Positions 8,745 through 17,809 of a DNA stretch of 64,000 nucleotides are shown in pieces. This DNA is from Rhodoplanes sp963712435 (GTDB taxonomy: Bacteria; Pseudomonadota; Alphaproteobacteria; Rhizobiales; Xanthobacteraceae). Position numbers and translations under genes: made by a program. The DNA lies in NCBI GenBank assembly GCA_963712435.1, contig CAVQIB010000001.1, forward strand, positions 682,001 to 746,000, read 5' to 3'. Positions within the stretch are counted from its first letter, which is position 1; every line of letters begins with the position of its first letter. The notes beneath the pieces were generated by a model. The model was not told the DNA's origin. It saw only the letters and a list, made by a program, of their open reading frames with translations, and made no database searches.

Positions 8745-9506
8745 ATGGAATTGGATCGGCGTCGCGCGCTGACGTTCTTTGCCGGACTTGCCGCGTGCCC
8801 TCTGTGCGCGTCCGGCGTTCGCGCCGCAGACGGCGCGCACTGGAGCTACGAAGGCGCGGAGGGACCCCCGCATTGGGGGGCGCTCGACGCCGCGAGCCGC
8901 GTCTGTTCCGCCGGCTCGCAGCAATCGCCGATCGATATCGGCGCCACGATCCGCGCCGAGCTTCCGCCGCTCAAGATCAAATGGGCGAACAGCGCCGACG
9001 CCATCGTCAATAACGGCCACACGATCCAGCTCAATGCCGGGCCGGGCTCGACGCTTTTCCTCGGTGAAGACGAGTACCGGCTGGTGCAGTTCCATTTCCA
9101 CCGGCCGAGCGAGCATCTCATCGACGGCAAGCGTTTCCCCATGGAGGCGCATTTCGTGCACCAGCACACATCCGGCGCGCTCGCCGTGGTCGGCGTGCTG
9201 ATGACGACAGGCGGCGCGAATCCGGCGTTCAACAAGGTGGTCACGACCATGCCGGACAAGGAAGGGCCCGCGGTGAAGGCCGATCCCGCCATCGATCCGA
9301 ACGGCCTGCTGCCGGGCGATCTCGCCTACTACCGCTATGCCGGGTCGCTCACGACGCCGCCCTGCGCGGAAACGGTCGAGTGGCTCCTGCTCGCCGAGCC
9401 GGTCGAGGTCGCCGAGGCGGATGTCGCGGCGTTCGCGAAGCTCTATCCGATGAATGCGCGACCGGTGCAGATGGACAATCGCCGGTTCGTGCTGCGGTCG
9501 GGGTGA
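8745..9506 (+). CDS. Alpha-type carbonic anhydrase, exported
   Basis: Interconverts CO2 and bicarbonate in the periplasm. The N-terminus MELDRRRALTFFAGLAACP is a twin-arginine-like signal with a cleavage region after GVRAAD. The mature part shows family hallmarks: SQQSPIDI, the zinc histidines in QFHFHRPSEH and EAHFVHQ, and YAGSLTTPPCAETVEW. At 253 aa it is the normal length. Two Cys (RVCSAG and PPCAE) probably form the conserved disulfide. The ATG at 8745 is preceded by GGAGGAGC. It is convergent with lysK across a strong hairpin. Confidence 0.95.
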   Translation: MELDRRRALTFFAGLAACPLCASGVRAADGAHWSYEGAEGPPHWGALDAASRVCSAGSQQSPIDIGATIRAELPPLKIKWANSADAIVNNGHTIQLNAGPGSTLFLGEDEYRLVQFHFHRPSEHLIDGKRFPMEAHFVHQHTSGALAVVGVLMTTGGANPAFNKVVTTMPDKEGPAVKADPAIDPNGLLPGDLAYYRYAGSLTTPPCAETVEWLLLAEPVEVAEADVAAFAKLYPMNARPVQMDNRRFVLRSG

Positions 9507-9519
9507 GCAGCACTGCCGC

Positions 9520-9552
9520 TTGCGCGCGATTGCCCCCACCCGTCGCGCGCAA
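9520..9552. terminator. Hairpin between convergent carbonic anhydrase and lysK genes
   Basis: A perfect 10-bp inverted repeat (TTGCGCGCGA/TCGCGCGCAA) with a 13-nt loop sits in the 85-bp convergent gap. There is no U-tract, but the position suits a bidirectional terminator. Confidence 0.5.
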
Positions 9553-9591
9553 TACACAAATGGCAGCCGAAGAACTCCGCCGCAGCGCCGC

Positions 9592-11244
9592 TCACGCGCT
9601 CCGCGCGAGCGCGCCGTCGATCATGTCGATGGTGTTCTTCAGGCCGTAGATCGCGACGAACGAGCCGAAGCGCGGGCCCTTCTCCTGCCCGAGCAGCACC
9701 TGGTAGAGCATGTTGAACCAGTCGAGCGACACGCCCGGCTTGCCGTCCTTCGCCTTGCTCTTGCCGGAGGTGTCGAGGAACGGCTCGCGCCGCCCGACCT
9801 CGTAGACGACCTCCTGGATTTTTTCCGCCGGCGCATCCTCCGGCAATTGCGAGAGCGCGTCGCGCAGGTCGAGCAGCGCCGCGCGCTCCGGATCGGTCGG
9901 CTCGCGAAACCGCTTCGCCGGCAGCACGAAGTCGCGGAAATAGTGGATCGCGTATTCGACGAGCGTCACGCAGCTTGGGATGCGACTCCTTCGTCACGCC
10001 CGGCCAGTAGCGCCCGATGAATCCCCACAGCGTCTCGGCGCTCTCGGCGTTCGACGCCGATACGAGATTGAGCAGCATGGTGAAGGAGATCGGGACGTCG
10101 GCCGCGGGCGGCTCGCCGGCATGGATATGCCACACCGGATTGGCGAGCCGCGCGCGCGCGTCCTGCCGCGCATAGGCTTCGAGATGCTGCTGGTACTCGT
10201 CGACATGGCGCGGGATCACATCGAAGTAGAGCCGCTTCGCCGCCTTCGGCTCGCGATACATGAACAGCGAGAGCGACTCCGGGCTCGCATAGCGCAGCCA
10301 CTCGTCGATGGTGAGGCCGTTGCCCTTCGACTTGGAGATTTTCTGCCCGTCCTCGTCGAGGAACAGTTCGTAGTTGAAGCCTTCGGGCGGCGCGCCGCCG
10401 AGCGCGCGGCAGATCGCGCCGGACAGCTTGACGGAATCGATCAGGTCCTTGCCGGCCATTTCGTAATCGACGCCGAGCGCGACCCAGCGCATCGCCCAGT
10501 CGGGCTTCCATTGCAGCTTGCAGCGCCCGCCGGTGACGGGCGTGGTCATGCGCTCGCCGGTCTCCGGATCGTCGTAGGAGATCGTGCCGCGCGGCGACGT
10601 CGCGCGCGACGATGGGCACCTGCAGCACGACGCCGGTGCGCGGGCATATCGGGCAGAAACGGCGAATAGGTCTGCGCGCGCTCCTCGCGCAGCGACGGCA
10701 GCATGATCGTTCATGACCTGATCGAAGCGCGCCAGCACGGTCAGCAGCGGCGGCGTCGAAGCGGCCGGAGAGATAGCACTCGGTCGAGGACAGGAACTCG
10801 TAGTCGAACCCGAACGCGTCGAGAAAGGCGCGCAGCCGCGCATTGTTGTGCTCGCCGAAGCTTGGATGGGTGCCGAACGGGTCGGGCACCTTGGTCAGCG
10901 GCATGCCCAGATGCCGCGCCACCATGCTCCTTGTCGGGGATGTTGTCGGGCACCTTGCGCAGCCCGTCCATGTCGTCGGAAAACGCGATCAGCCGCGTCT
11001 TGATCTTGTCCTCGGTGAGCACGCGGAAGGCGTGCCGCACCATCGTCGTGCGCGCGACCTCGCCGAACGTGCCGATATGCGGCAGGCCGGACGGCCCGTA
11101 GCCGGTCTCGAAGATCACCGCGTCCTTCGGGCGCTTGTTCAGGCGCGCGACGACCTTGCGCGCCTCCTCGAACGGCCAGGCGTTCGACTTTTCGGCGAGT
11201 TCGCGCAGCAGCCGCGCGGCGTCTTGGGCCTCAACCGCCGACAT
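9592..11244 (-). CDS. lysK: Lysyl-tRNA synthetase, class I (several frameshifts)
   Basis: Charges tRNA-Lys; many alphaproteobacteria use this archaeal-type class I enzyme instead of class II LysS. The HIGH-like motif is LPHIGTFGE near residue 57 and the KMSKS motif is KISKSKGNG. The C-terminal anticodon-binding part ends FVAIYGLKNTIDMIDGALARSA. The coding sequence changes frame at least four times (near 10925, 10820-10700, 10600 and 9970), although each piece is well conserved and the total (about 550 aa) is normal. The ATG at 11244 has GGGAG at good spacing; 11250 is also possible. Because the gene should be essential, base errors in the sequence are likelier than loss. Confidence 0.9.
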
Positions 11245-11303
11245 TGTCATCTCCCGGAAACATCATCCGCCCAGCAACGATCAGGTTCGTCGCGCCTCGC
11301 CGG

Positions 11304-12206
11304 TCAGAACGGGTTGATCGGAAAGTATTTCAGCCACAGGTCGGCGAACTTGCCTTTCTCCCATAACCGGAACAGCGCCCAGTTCATGGCTTGCCGCAGC
11401 ACGTCGTTGCCGCGCTTGACGGCGATGCCGATGCCTTCGCCGAAATACCGGCTCTCCACGAACGGCCCGCCGACGAAGCCGCAGCAATCGCCGGATTCGG
11501 TTCCGTTGAGCCAGAAAGCAAGCGAAAACCCGTCGCCGAACAGGAGATCGACATCGCCGCGCTGCAAGGCCGAGCGCGCTTCGTCGGACGTCGGATAGGT
11601 CTTCACCTGCGCCTCGGTGAACAGGGTGCGCAGATAGGCCTCGTGCGACGGTTCCCGCCACCACCGCAACCGTCTTGCCTTCCACCCGCTCCGGCGTCAC
11701 GGGATCGCCGCATCGCAGCGCGCCGCGCGGCGAAGCGGGCGACCGGCCGGTAATAGGGATCGCTGAAATCGACGCGGCGGCGCGCCTCGGGCGAGACCGC
11801 GATCGAGGCGATCACCGCGTCGCGCGCGATTCTCGTTGAGCGCTTCGATCAAGGTGTCGAACCGGCGCATCTGCACGGTGCAATCGACCTTCAGTTCCTC
11901 GCAGATCAGCCGCGCCAGTTCGACATTGAAGCCGGCCGGATTGCCGTCCGGGCCGGCATAGTTGAATGGCGGGTAATCGACCTCGCTGACGAAGCGGATC
12001 AAGGTGAGCCGCAGGTCGGGCCGTTCCGGCCGGCGGCGCGGATCCCAGAAACTCGGGACGGGCACGCCGGGCGACGCGGCCTGTCCGTTCGCCGCCGTCG
12101 ATCCAAGCGGAACAGGCGCAACCAGGCCGGACAAACCGAGCAGCAGCATCGCGATCAGCCGGCCTTCACGCCGCGCGAGACGACCCCAGGTTTTTGCAAG
12201 TCGCAT
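11304..12206 (-). CDS. ABC-type solute-binding protein, family 3 (frameshifted)
   Basis: A periplasmic binding protein of the SBP_bac_3 amino-acid type. The N-terminal signal anchor is LIAMLLLGLSGLVAPVPLG. Typical blocks are EVDYPPFNYAGPDGNPAGFN, LARLICEELKVDCTVQ, SPEARRRVDFSDPYY and FGEGIGIAVKRGN, ending ADLWLKYFPINPF. The blocks fall in different frames, with breaks near 11828, 11725 and 11655. No permease or ATPase gene is adjacent, so it is an orphan binding protein. The start is the ATG at 12206. Confidence 0.8.
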
Positions 12207-12221
12207 GTTCAACGATACTCC

Positions 12222-12227
12222 TATAAT
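12222..12227 (+). promoter_or_regulatory. Consensus -10 element in the divergent region before the glycosyltransferase
   Basis: A perfect TATAAT between the minus-strand solute-binding protein (start 12206) and the plus-strand glycosyltransferase. The upstream -35 is not obvious. Confidence 0.4.
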
Positions 12228-12347
12228 CTGAGGTTGTGTCCGGCCGCTTTCGCAAAGCACGAGCCTTATAACCTAATCGGCGCGCCGGATCAGCGCTTAA
12301 GCCCGGGGCTTTTCGAATGTCCGAGCACGCCGACCTCCGGACGCACA

Positions 12348-13652
12348 ATGAGCGGCGCGAGCACGCCTGGATCGAGAGCTTGGGCCCTCGACTTTGCGGA
12401 CGGATTGCGCCCGCGCCGCGACGCCGGCCGCGCCCTGGTGCATGAACCGGCCGGTCGTTGTCCGGAACTCGACTGCGTGCGGCATCGCTTGCCGGCCGGC
12501 GCGATCGCCGCCGCCGAACGCCGGGCCCGCGCGATCGGCGTGACCGCCGAGCGCGTCCTCATCACCTCGGGCCTGCTGACGGAAGAAACGTATATGCGCG
12601 CGCTTGCGCAAAGCCTCGGCATGGCGTTCGAGCCGCTCGAAACGCCGCCGCGCGCGGCCTGCCCGGTGAGCGACGAGCGCCTCATCCAGGCGAGCGCCGC
12701 CGGCCTCCTCCCGCTGATGATCCCGGAGGGCGAGCTTGTCCTCGTCGTCGCCCCGCGCGGGGTCGCCGCGCGGCGGCTTTGCACGGCGGCAAACGGCTCG
12801 CCCGAGCTGCGCCGGCGAATCCGGCTGACCACCGCCGAACGGCTGGCGCGTTTTGTCGATCGCAACGCCGCCGCTCCGCTTGGCCGGCGCGCGGCGTTCG
12901 GCCTCTTGACCAGACGCCCCGATCTCTCCGCAGCCCCGCGCAAAGAAACCTGGCCGCTGATCGGACTGCTTCGCCGCCGCGATGGCTGCGTTCGGCGCCA
13001 CGATCGCGGCGCCCGAGCTGATGGCGACCGGACTCGGCGTTTTCTTATCCGTGGTCTTCATCGCCTGGATCGCGTTGCGGCTGCTGGGCCTCATGGCGGC
13101 CACCCGGCCGACCCCGCCCTTGCCGCGCCGGCCCGACGCCTGCTTGCCGGCCTATACGGTGATCGTCGCGCTTTATCGCGAGGCGGCTACGGTCGAGCAG
13201 CTCATTACGTCCCTCGACGCGCTCGACTGGCCGCTGGAAAAGCTCGACATCAAGCTCGTCCTCGAAGCCGACGACGAGGCGACCCGCGCCGCGCTGGAAG
13301 CGATGCGGCTCGGCCGGCCCTACGAACTCGTGATTGCGCCCGGAATCGGGCCGCGCACCAAGCCGAAGGCGCTCAACATCGCGCTTCCCTTCGCGCGCGG
13401 CGCCTTCGTGACGGTCTTCGACGCCGAGGACCGGCCCGAGCCCGACCAGTTGCGGCGCGCGTTCGAGGCCTTCCTGACGCATGACGACAAGCTCGCCTGC
13501 GTACAGGCGCAACTCACCATCGACAACACCAAGGACAATTGGCTCACGCGCATGTTCACCGCCGAATATGCGGGCCTGTTCGACGTGCTTCTCCCGGGCC
13601 TCGCGCGCCACCGCCTCCCCCTGCCGCTCGGCGGCTCGTCGAACCATTTCCG
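12348..13652 (+). pseudogene. GT2 glycosyltransferase, 5' half (split by IS element; one frameshift)
   Basis: The N-terminal 130 residues (for example TAERVLITSGLLTEETYMRAL) look like the GspE/MshEN N-terminal domain often fused to bacterial GT2 enzymes. There follow a membrane helix (about 13010-13090) and the GT-A domain with YTVIVALYREAATVEQL and the DAED metal motif at about 13420. The frame breaks near 12975. Coding continues to SNHFR, where an IS1595-type element enters; the remainder is at 18486-19194. The complete ancestral protein would be about 670 aa, a processive enzyme making or exporting an exopolysaccharide. The start is uncertain (a TTG at 12234 extends the frame). Confidence 0.85.
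13645..13652. repeat. Target site duplication, left copy
   Basis: CATTTCCG directly precedes the left inverted repeat and is repeated at 18478-18485 after the right one. Rejoining at this octamer restores the glycosyltransferase frame (SNHF-RAAALRAAGGW). Eight base pairs is the usual duplication of IS1595-family elements. Confidence 0.9.
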
Positions 13653-13676
13653 CGGCATTCGGTAGCAAACTCACCA
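13653..13676 (+). repeat. Terminal inverted repeat, left
   Basis: It begins CGGCATTCGGTAGCAAACTC and ends ACCA. The exact reverse complement is at 18454-18477. Confidence 0.95.
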
Positions 13677-13716
13677 AGCCAACCATTGGTATTACACGAA
13701 CTTTATGGATAAGTAG

Positions 13717-14194
13717 ATGCTCGGCTTAACCTGGGAAAAAGCTGGGCCATTTATAATTGCTGTCACCGCGGCCGCGGCCGCATATTGGTATGGCGAATAC
13801 TTTTTTGGCGGCAAAAGCGAGCAACTGGCATCTTGACGCTCTCTATGCATCTGTTTTTAATATATCCGCTGCGGCATCGGCATTTCTTTTTGCCTTTTAT
13901 ACGTATGTTAGAACAGCCGAGGGAGCAATTTTGAGAGAAATACGAGAATCTAGAATTTTTCGCCGAGCGTCCAGATACATGATACAGACCATTATCGTTT
14001 CGGCTGTGCTAGCGATTATAACTGTTCCGTTTTTGGTAGTTGTTCCTGCACATATTCTTGCGAATGATAGCTGGTATTGGGCTGTTGTCCTTTGGGCAAG
14101 TTTCGTGGCGTACGTCTTGGCGGCAATCGTTCGGTCTAGTTATCATTTTACTGCGATAATGGAAGCCTCCTTTGGTGATCGCTTGCGAAGTTAA
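13717..14194 (+). CDS. Cargo membrane protein (one frameshift)
   Basis: Reading from the ATG at 13717 gives an N-terminal hydrophobic segment (GPFIIAVTAAAAAYW). A one-base shift near 13825 leads into DALYASVFNISAAASAFLFA and two further membrane helices, VSAVLAIITVPFLVVV and WAVVLWASFVAYVLAAIV, ending FGDRLRS. The length of 478 nt (3n+1) fits a single indel. The codon and base use are AT-richer than the chromosome. No family is recognised. The pattern of four helices and short loops suits a small effector- or sensor-type membrane protein carried by the element. Confidence 0.55.
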
Positions 14195-14227
14195 GGCGAG
14201 CGAAGTCTTTCTTAGCGCGCGAGATTG

Positions 14228-14353
14228 CGCAACGTGCGCGATTTTGAGGCTGGCAGGCGAGTTCCGATTGCGAACAATCTAGCGGCAATGAAAGCTGCCC
14301 TGGAGGGTTCTTGGATCGTTTTTGTGAATGACGGACAGACATGTGGAATTTTC
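14228..14353 (+). pseudogene. Truncated copy of an XRE regulator gene
   Basis: The sequence coding VRDFEAGRRVPIANNLAAMK and on through FVNDGQTCGI closely matches the intact XRE gene at 17327-17560 (about residues 30-65 of it). The likeness stops exactly at the internal end-like repeat at 14354. The 5' part of the gene, including the HTH recognition region, is missing. This is the scar of an earlier insertion into a related XRE gene. Confidence 0.75.
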
Positions 14354-14377
14354 CGGCATTCGGTAGCAAGCTCACCA
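14354..14377 (+). repeat. Internal copy of the IS end sequence
   Basis: 24 bp identical to the left terminal repeat at 13653-13676 except one A-to-G change (GTAGCAAG versus GTAGCAAA), in the same orientation. It abuts the truncated XRE fragment. Confidence 0.9.
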
Positions 14378-14444
14378 AGGTTGGTTCGGCTTTTGCGCGA
14401 AACCCGACATTGTGCTCTTCTCGCGTTATTTTGGGGAGGAAAAC

Positions 14445-15309
14445 ATGGCGAGGCCGCGCACAATCGAAATCTATATATTAAATCTTGCAGCCAACCCCCA
14501 CCCATCGGGGGTCTATGCGTCGCTTCTGCGAAGAGCCGCGCGATTTCTCGTGAAGGCACGAGCAAGTGACTATGCCAAGATTACGGAACCTATCGCCGCG
14601 GTTGGTCACAGTGGCGACGGTATTTACACCGGTCGCATTTTGATGTGGTCAGAGATTGACTTGAGGAGACCGTGGCTAGATTTAGAAAACGAGGACGAGT
14701 TGTCAGCTTCTCTGAAGAACACAATTAGAATACCGAATTCAGCGAGGCCAAACTATCGAACTTTCAATTACATCCTATCTGAGAATAATCACAAGCTATA
14801 CTTTAAGTCTAAAAACGAATTTGGTGACCGTCTCGGCCCCAACACCTGCTTGGCTATCTTTAGCAGGCTATTGTCGCAAGAGTTGCTTGGATTTGAAAGT
14901 CCTGAAGTAGAGGTGTCACTAGTTCCGGAGAAGAGGGCGTTGGACAGGATATTGTCCCTATCCAACCTGCGGACACTCACTATCCGGGTAGACTCTTCCG
15001 AATGCCGACACTGTCTCGCCGGCCGCCAGAAGAAGAGTATTTGATCGGCTCAAAAGAGCTAACGCGCGCCAGATTGATGAGAAATATACAAAGGCAGCCG
15101 GAGCGGATCATCTGAATGCTACGCCAGAGATTAGGGAATTGGCAGAGGTCGCTAGCGAAGGCAACGGCTTCGTAAAAGGCGAAGGTCGCGACGCTGATGG
15201 AAAGAAACTTGAAGTCTCAACTGCGCAATTTCCGAAGCGCCTCTATGTCTTACTGGATGAGGGTGCAAACTTCATTTCGCGAGTTACGTCAGCGATTAAG
15301 AACCCATAG
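14445..15309 (+). CDS. DUF4747 family protein (one frameshift), IS cargo
   Basis: About 287 aa. The N-terminal block EIYILNLAANPHPSGVYASL and the later GPNTCLAIFSRLL are as I know them in DUF4747. After a one-base shift near 14998 the frame continues through RRRVFDRLKRANARQIDE, AGADHLNATPEIRELAE and GFVKGEGRDADGKK to a TAG at 15307. The ATG at 14445 follows GGGGAGGA. DUF4747 proteins have no established biochemical function; they occur in mobile regions and phage-resistance contexts. The downstream membrane protein overlaps its 3' end, implying a two-gene unit. Confidence 0.75.
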
Positions 15310-15803
15310 CAATTGGGAAGGGGCTGGCGACAGCCTTTCCACCTACTTGAGAGTGTACGGCGGATTAAGCGCTGTTCTAACATCGCCGGCACTTTGGTTA
15401 TCGTTGATTATCAGCGTTGTTTTATGCCCCTTGTGGTGGAAGGACACCACTGCTCAGTTGACGTTTTCGATTGTACCTAACCTCCTTGGTTTTTCGATTG
15501 GCTCCATGGCTGTTGTTCTTGCCTTTCCCACCAGTGAAATATTTGAAGTTATATCGGAGGAGGGGCGGGAAAATTCGTATTACCTTGATCTGACGTCACG
15601 GTTCGTGCATTTTATCTTCGTTCAAGTGGTGTCCTTAATTGCCGCGTTCATCGCGAGCGCGTTCCCTTCGCCTGTTTTTGTGTTCATCTCGTTGTTGACT
15701 TTATTTATTCGGTGTCCACAGCGGCGATGACGGCCCTTGCGCTTTTCGATGTCGCCGTAATTTATAACAAGTCAAAGGAGCCGCCTACCCAAGATCGTCT
15801 TTG
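15245..15803 (+). CDS. Cargo membrane protein paired with DUF4747 (one frameshift)
   Basis: A cytoplasmic N-terminus is followed by hydrophobic helices at LWLSLIISVVLCPLWW, FSIVPNLLGFSIGSMAVVLA and FVQVVSLIAAFIASAFPS. A one-base shift near 15703 allows a last helix (STAAMTALALFDVAVIY) and a TGA at 15803. The start is uncertain (ATG at 15197, 15245 or 15257), and all overlap the DUF4747 coding end by tens of bases. It has no recognised family. The close coupling suggests that it works with the DUF4747 protein, possibly as a membrane effector; that is inference. Confidence 0.6.
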
Positions 15804-16258
15804 AATTGAAGGCTTCTTAGGTCCCACATTACATTTCCTTTTTTATCAACCGAAGACCGCACAACATTCTCATCTCGCAAAGTGCGGAGCGCCTTGGAAA
15901 CTCGCTTCGTGTGCTCGCTGAGGAACTTGCGGTCGCGCGCGTCCTGTCCGCTCAATGTGATCACGCCGCGAGCAATCTCGCGGCTGGTCATAGGTCCGTC
16001 AGCACCACGCAGTTCGCTCAATATCGCGCGCGTGAGTTCGCCCCGGCCGAAAATAACCTCGCGTTTCTGGCGCGGCATTTCAGCTTCGAGGTCGCCGGTA
16101 TAGCCGAGTGTTCCGAGCACGCGATCAATCGCGCCCACATCGTTCTTGATCTCAGCGAGACGATCGCGGATGCGCTCGGCTTCGTTGAACAGTTCGGCTC
16201 GCTTTGCCAGCAAGCCAGAAACTGTGTGCTCATACGTCTCGGTTCGCGCGGGCCTCAT
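15785..16258 (-). CDS. Coiled-coil and winged-helix protein next to the transposase
   Basis: 157 aa from the ATG at 16258, overlapping the transposase stop (ATGA at 16258-16255), so the two are co-translated. The first 60 residues form a heptad-rich coiled coil (LLAKRAELFNEAERIRDRL). Then come a winged-helix-like segment (LTRAILSELRGADGPMTSRE, and KALRTLRDENVVRSSVD). It is probably a DNA-binding accessory or regulatory protein of the element. It converges on, and slightly overlaps, the plus-strand membrane gene end. Confidence 0.65.
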   Translation of the reverse strand: MRPARTETYEHTVSGLLAKRAELFNEAERIRDRLAEIKNDVGAIDRVLGTLGYTGDLEAEMPRQKREVIFGRGELTRAILSELRGADGPMTSREIARGVITLSGQDARDRKFLSEHTKRVSKALRTLRDENVVRSSVDKKGNVMWDLRSLQFKDDLG

Positions 16259-17221
16259 GCCGTTGCCCTCCGCTGCCAGTAGCCGGTCCACTGTTGTGAT
16301 TTGGAGTGCTTGAGCGCGGCGTCCGCCATCGCAAGGTAGAGAAGGCCGTTGCTGATGCGCCGGTTATCCTCGCGCCAAGCCATTTCAGCGGCGTAGGCGT
16401 TGAGGTACGGGCCAGCGATGTGATGGTGAATGCCGATTTCAGCACGTCGGAGCCTGCTAAAGAAGCTTTCAGCCATATTCGTGCAGGCTTCGCCGTCCGA
16501 ATAAGCCTCGCTGTGGTTGATGCGCTTCGTGCAGGTACCGAGCGTGCAGCACGTCCCAATGCGTCGCTTCGTCGGCGTAGATCGTGCTGCCAGTCTGTAC
16601 GCGTGTGCCGATCGTCGGGAGCGAGGCGTCCTCTGACTTGAACACGAAAGGAAGCGTGCGGCCTGGCGCTCGCGCATCACGACCACGACGCGGCGCTTGC
16701 CAGATCTGGTTGACGGCAAGGCGACGGTCGCGCCGGTTGTCCTTAAAGTTCGCAGGCTTAACGTAGCCGCCGAAGTAGCCGCCATCGACTTCGACTTCGC
16801 CGGCAACTGTCTTGTCCTTGGCTTCGGCGGCGACGGCTTCGCGGAGCTTGTGCGCCAGCACGAAGGCCGTCTTGTACTGCACGTCAAGGTCGCGGCTGAG
16901 CTGAAGGGCGCTATGGCCCTTCGCGCCGTTCACGAAGATCGCGATCGCCAGAAGATAGTCGCGGATCGGAAGCTTGCGGCTGGCGAAGATCGTGCCCGAC
17001 GTGACGCTGAACTGATGCGAGCAAGCTTTGCACTTCCAAAGGTGGCGGGTCTTGAAGGCGTAGTGATCGACACACCCACAGCGCGGGCAAACCGGCGCGC
17101 CCTTGGTTTCGGACCAGCGGATCAGGCGGAAGGCTTCGCGGGCTTCCTCATCGCTCATGCGCGCAACAGACGCTATCGAGAGCGTCCGGGCGGCTGAGGA
17201 GAGGAGGAAATGCTGCGACAT
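16255..17221 (-). pseudogene. IS1595 (ISXO2-like) transposase, frameshifted
   Basis: The N-terminal zinc-ribbon has CPRCG...CKACSHQF, followed by SVTSGTIFASRKLPIRDYL, QLSRDLDVQYKTAFVLAHKL and the DDE-domain start GEVEVDGGYFGGYVKP. These are diagnostic of the family. Later blocks are GKRRVVVVMRER, TIYADEATHWD, KRINHSEAYSDGEACTNMAE and SFFSRLRRAEIGIHHHI. They alternate between two frames, with about three indels between 16700 and 16520, leaving a net 3n+1 length of 967 nt. As read, the enzyme is inactive unless the indels are sequence errors. Confidence 0.9.
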
Positions 17222-17326
17222 AAGGCCAACGCTTTCCGTTGACCTCATTGATAATAGATGAAAGCGCTGGCGTCAACGTAAATCGTTGTAGTTGACGAAA
17301 AACATTGGTCGGGTTATCTAGAAGGC

Positions 17327-17560
17327 ATGAGCCCGGAACAGTGTCGCGCCGCTCGGGCGTGGCTTGAGTTATCACAGGATGAATTGGCGAAGGCCGCGAG
17401 CGTCGGCGTTTCGACCGTGCGCGACTTTGAGGCTGGCCGGCGGGTTCCGATCGCGAATAATCTAGCGGCAATGAAAGTTGCCTTGGAGATTTCCGGAATC
17501 GTATTTGTGGATGATGAGATGACATGCGGAATCGCTCGCGCCAAGCGGAAGAACGCTTGA
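17327..17560 (+). CDS. Small XRE-family HTH regulator, IS cargo
   Basis: 77 aa, essentially one helix-turn-helix domain. RAARAWLELSQDELAKAASV and STVRDFEAGRRVPIANNL are the classic HTH_3 pattern, followed by a short tail. It lies divergently upstream of the transposase with about 105 bp between them, the place for a regulator of transposition or cargo expression. A truncated near-copy lies at 14228-14353. Confidence 0.85.
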   Translation: MSPEQCRAARAWLELSQDELAKAASVGVSTVRDFEAGRRVPIANNLAAMKVALEISGIVFVDDEMTCGIARAKRKNA

Positions 17561-17738
17561 TCGCGCTGGACCGAGATTTACATATTTTGGTATGGAGAAT
17601 TTAGAGGGCGTCGCGCCCTCGTCGTCTAACAAGACGGCTTGCCACACGGGGTACTCCTAACTACGGCGAGGCCGTGGTTTGGGTTCTCGGGAGCCAGAGG
17701 GTTGTCCGGCCAAGGTTGGCCCTCTGACGGTGGATCGG

Positions 17739-17806
17739 TGGAGGTAGAGGGACTTGCACCCTCGGGGCCTTGGATGGAAAGCCCGACCCCGCGCTTTGCT
17801 ACCCCC
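17739..17806 (-). other. tRNA-like sequence (degenerate) within the IS cargo
   Basis: On the minus strand GGGGGTA (17806-17800) pairs with TACCTCC (17746-17740) as a 7-bp acceptor stem, followed by A as discriminator. A perfect T-arm GAGGG-TGCAAGT-CCCTC precedes the 3' acceptor strand. The middle is about 5 nt short. A possible D-stem (AAAGC/GCTTT) competes with a possible anticodon stem (GGGC/GCCC), so no normal cloverleaf can be drawn. It may be a decayed tRNA or a tRNA mimic. Confidence 0.35.
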
Positions 17807-17809
17807 AGT

